From the NCBI GenBank assembly GCA_027013765.1, contig JALWGG010000239.1, forward strand, positions 1 through 7,650: a stretch of 7,650 bases of DNA, read 5' to 3'. Source of the DNA: Acidilobaceae archaeon (GTDB taxonomy: Archaea > Thermoproteota > Thermoprotei_A > Sulfolobales > Acidilobaceae). Both the position numbers and the translations under genes were made by a program. Shown here piece by piece: positions 6,947 to 7,650 of the stretch (position 1 is the stretch's first letter; each line of letters opens with the position of its first letter). Under the pieces are notes generated by a model. That model was not told the origin of the DNA. It ran no database searches and saw only the letters and a list, made by a program, of their open reading frames with translations.

Positions 6947-7537
6947 TCATCCCCTCCACCAGGAGCATGGGTCCTCCTTGGGTGCGACATACTCCTTGTC
7001 GGGCCTCCAGCCCTCCTCGATCCACTTGCTCACAACCCTCTTCTGCCTAATCTTCCTCTGCAGCTCGATTATGGCCCTAGCCACAGCCTCCGGCCTTGGC
7101 GGGCATCCTGGGATGTAGACGTCTACAGGGATTATCTCCCAGGGCCTGACAATGTTGTAGCTGTTATAGAATATCCCTCCGTCGATAGCGCACGCGCCCA
7201 TGGCTATGGCGAACTTGGGGCTCGGCATCTGCTCCCATGTAACCCTTACGGCGCAGGCCATCTTCTTGCTCACTGTACCCTCTATCAGTATCATATTAGT
7301 CTGCCTAGCCCCAACCCATGGCAGCGCCCCGTGCTGCTCCGCGTCGAACCTGGGGCTCCATGTTGCTGCGAACTCGCAGCCACAGCAGCTTGTAGTGAGG
7401 TGGACTGGCCATAGGCTGAATGCTGTTGCCCAGTCTACTGCCCTGCCCATTCTCAGCTTGCCCATGACGAGGTCCTTGGCCCTCTTAGCACTCCTATCCA
7501 GGTTCCCCACATAGACCCTTCCACCGTCACCACTCAT
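6947..7537 (-). CDS. nuoB: NADH-quinone oxidoreductase (complex I) subunit B, cluster N2 protein
   Basis: The peripheral-arm subunit that holds the terminal 4Fe-4S cluster N2 and passes electrons to quinone. From ATG 7537 it has 196 residues. Family motifs are HLTTSCCGCEFAA (tandem Cys51 and Cys52), MPSPKFAIAMGACAIDGG (Cys116), and VDVYIPGCPPRPEAV (Cys145), the four N2 ligands in the usual arrangement. The tail carries a basic stretch (QRKIRQKR) and ends EDPCSWWRG. An additional Cys54 lies two residues after the tandem pair. The frame opens at GTG 7546, overlapping the nuoA stop as GTGA, but ATG 7537 has GGGGTGA five bases upstream and is the better start. NuoB homologues also occur in hydrogenases; nuoA next door places this one in complex I. 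Confidence 0.96.
   Translation of the reverse strand: MSGDGGRVYVGNLDRSAKRAKDLVMGKLRMGRAVDWATAFSLWPVHLTTSCCGCEFAATWSPRFDAEQHGALPWVGARQTNMILIEGTVSKKMACAVRVTWEQMPSPKFAIAMGACAIDGGIFYNSYNIVRPWEIIPVDVYIPGCPPRPEAVARAIIELQRKIRQKRVVSKWIEEGWRPDKEYVAPKEDPCSWWRG
6951..6957 (-). promoter_or_regulatory. Probable Shine-Dalgarno of nuoC
   Basis: Minus-strand GGAGGGG lies in the last codons of nuoB (encoding WRG before the stop), eight bases before GTG 6942. It is the main argument for the shorter nuoC; the ATG at 6990 has a GGAG too close to work well. Confidence 0.5.
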
Positions 7538-7542
7538 GCCAC

Positions 7543-7549
7543 TCACCCC
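7543..7549 (-). promoter_or_regulatory. Shine-Dalgarno of nuoB containing the nuoA stop codon
   Basis: Minus-strand GGGGTGA ends in the TGA that terminates nuoA and lies five bases before ATG 7537. It favours ATG 7537 over the GTG at 7546, which has no purine-rich site ahead of it. Confidence 0.6.
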
Positions 7550-7650
7550 AGCGTCCAGGATTCCACTCTCCTGGACTCTCTTACTGCGTATACTAGTAGG
7601 GGTGCATAGACGGCTATGAAGACGCCGTATAGATATATAAGGTTCTTTAT
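7543..7650 (-). CDS. nuoA: NADH-quinone oxidoreductase (complex I) subunit A, C-terminal part only
   Basis: An open frame enters from the right edge and encodes 35 residues: one hydrophobic helix (NLIYLYGVFIAVYAPLLVYAV) followed by a polar tail, RESRRVESWTLG, and a TGA stop. Position directly upstream of nuoB and the shape (last helix plus short charged tail, like the third helix of NuoA) make this the 3' end of nuoA. The NuoA family is about 120 residues, so roughly 85 residues lie outside. NuoA has no counterpart in membrane-bound hydrogenases, so its presence supports a quinone-reducing complex I. The assignment rests mostly on context because the diagnostic N-terminal loop is not visible. 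Confidence 0.75.
   Translation of the reverse strand: MKNLIYLYGVFIAVYAPLLVYAVRESRRVESWTLG

Noticed and set aside
6833..7414. 193-residue plus-strand open frame opposite nuoB/nuoC
   Set aside because: It lies antisense to clearly conserved nuoB and nuoC, has no family resemblance and no ribosome-binding context; GC-rich coding DNA often leaves such open antisense frames.
5206..7537. Membrane-bound NiFe hydrogenase instead of complex I
   Set aside because: NuoD lacks both CxxC nickel-ligand motifs, and the operon contains nuoA, which such hydrogenases lack.
7628..7642. TATA-box-like AGATATATAAGG near the right edge
   Set aside because: It lies inside the nuoA coding frame (encoding NLIYLY) with no gene starting just downstream, so a promoter role is unsupported.

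Overview
This window is one continuous, single-strand (minus) stretch of a respiratory complex I operon of the archaeal 'Nuo' type. Read 5'->3' on the minus strand, the order is nuoA (3' end only), nuoB, nuoC, nuoD, nuoH, nuoI, nuoJ, nuoK, a nuoM-like antiporter subunit and a nuoL-like antiporter subunit that runs off the left edge. Essentially every base is coding: the largest gap between genes is about 19 bases (nuoH/nuoI), and several genes overlap. There is no RNA gene, mobile element, CRISPR array, recognisable promoter or terminator.

The organism is most probably a hyperthermophilic member of the Thermoproteota (Crenarchaeota), Desulfurococcales-like. This is inferred from the GC-rich DNA, heavy use of AGG, ATA and CTA codons, frequent GTG starts, GGTGA-type Shine-Dalgarno sites and archaeal-style subunit sequences. 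I cannot name a genus from the sequence alone.

The right part (about 3600-7545) encodes the peripheral electron-transfer arm: NuoB (cluster N2), NuoC, NuoD and NuoI (two 4Fe-4S clusters), with NuoH, the membrane anchor that forms the quinone channel, between NuoD and NuoI. The left part (1-3610) encodes the proton-pumping membrane arm: NuoJ, NuoK, then NuoM-like and NuoL-like subunits. NuoN would be expected further left, outside the window. No NADH-oxidising module (NuoE, F, G) appears inside the operon as seen here. By analogy with other archaeal complexes, electrons probably enter from ferredoxin or another donor at NuoI, pass to N2 in NuoB, and reduce a quinone at the NuoB/NuoD/NuoH interface while protons or Na+ are pumped.

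I see no previously undescribed system. The points most worth a second look are fine-scale. Stop codons repeatedly lie inside the GGTGA ribosome-binding site of the next gene. Charged or aromatic residues known from bacterial complex I are replaced (NuoL Lys to Thr, NuoM Lys to Gly, NuoD quinone Tyr to Ile). The order is K-M-L rather than K-L-M.
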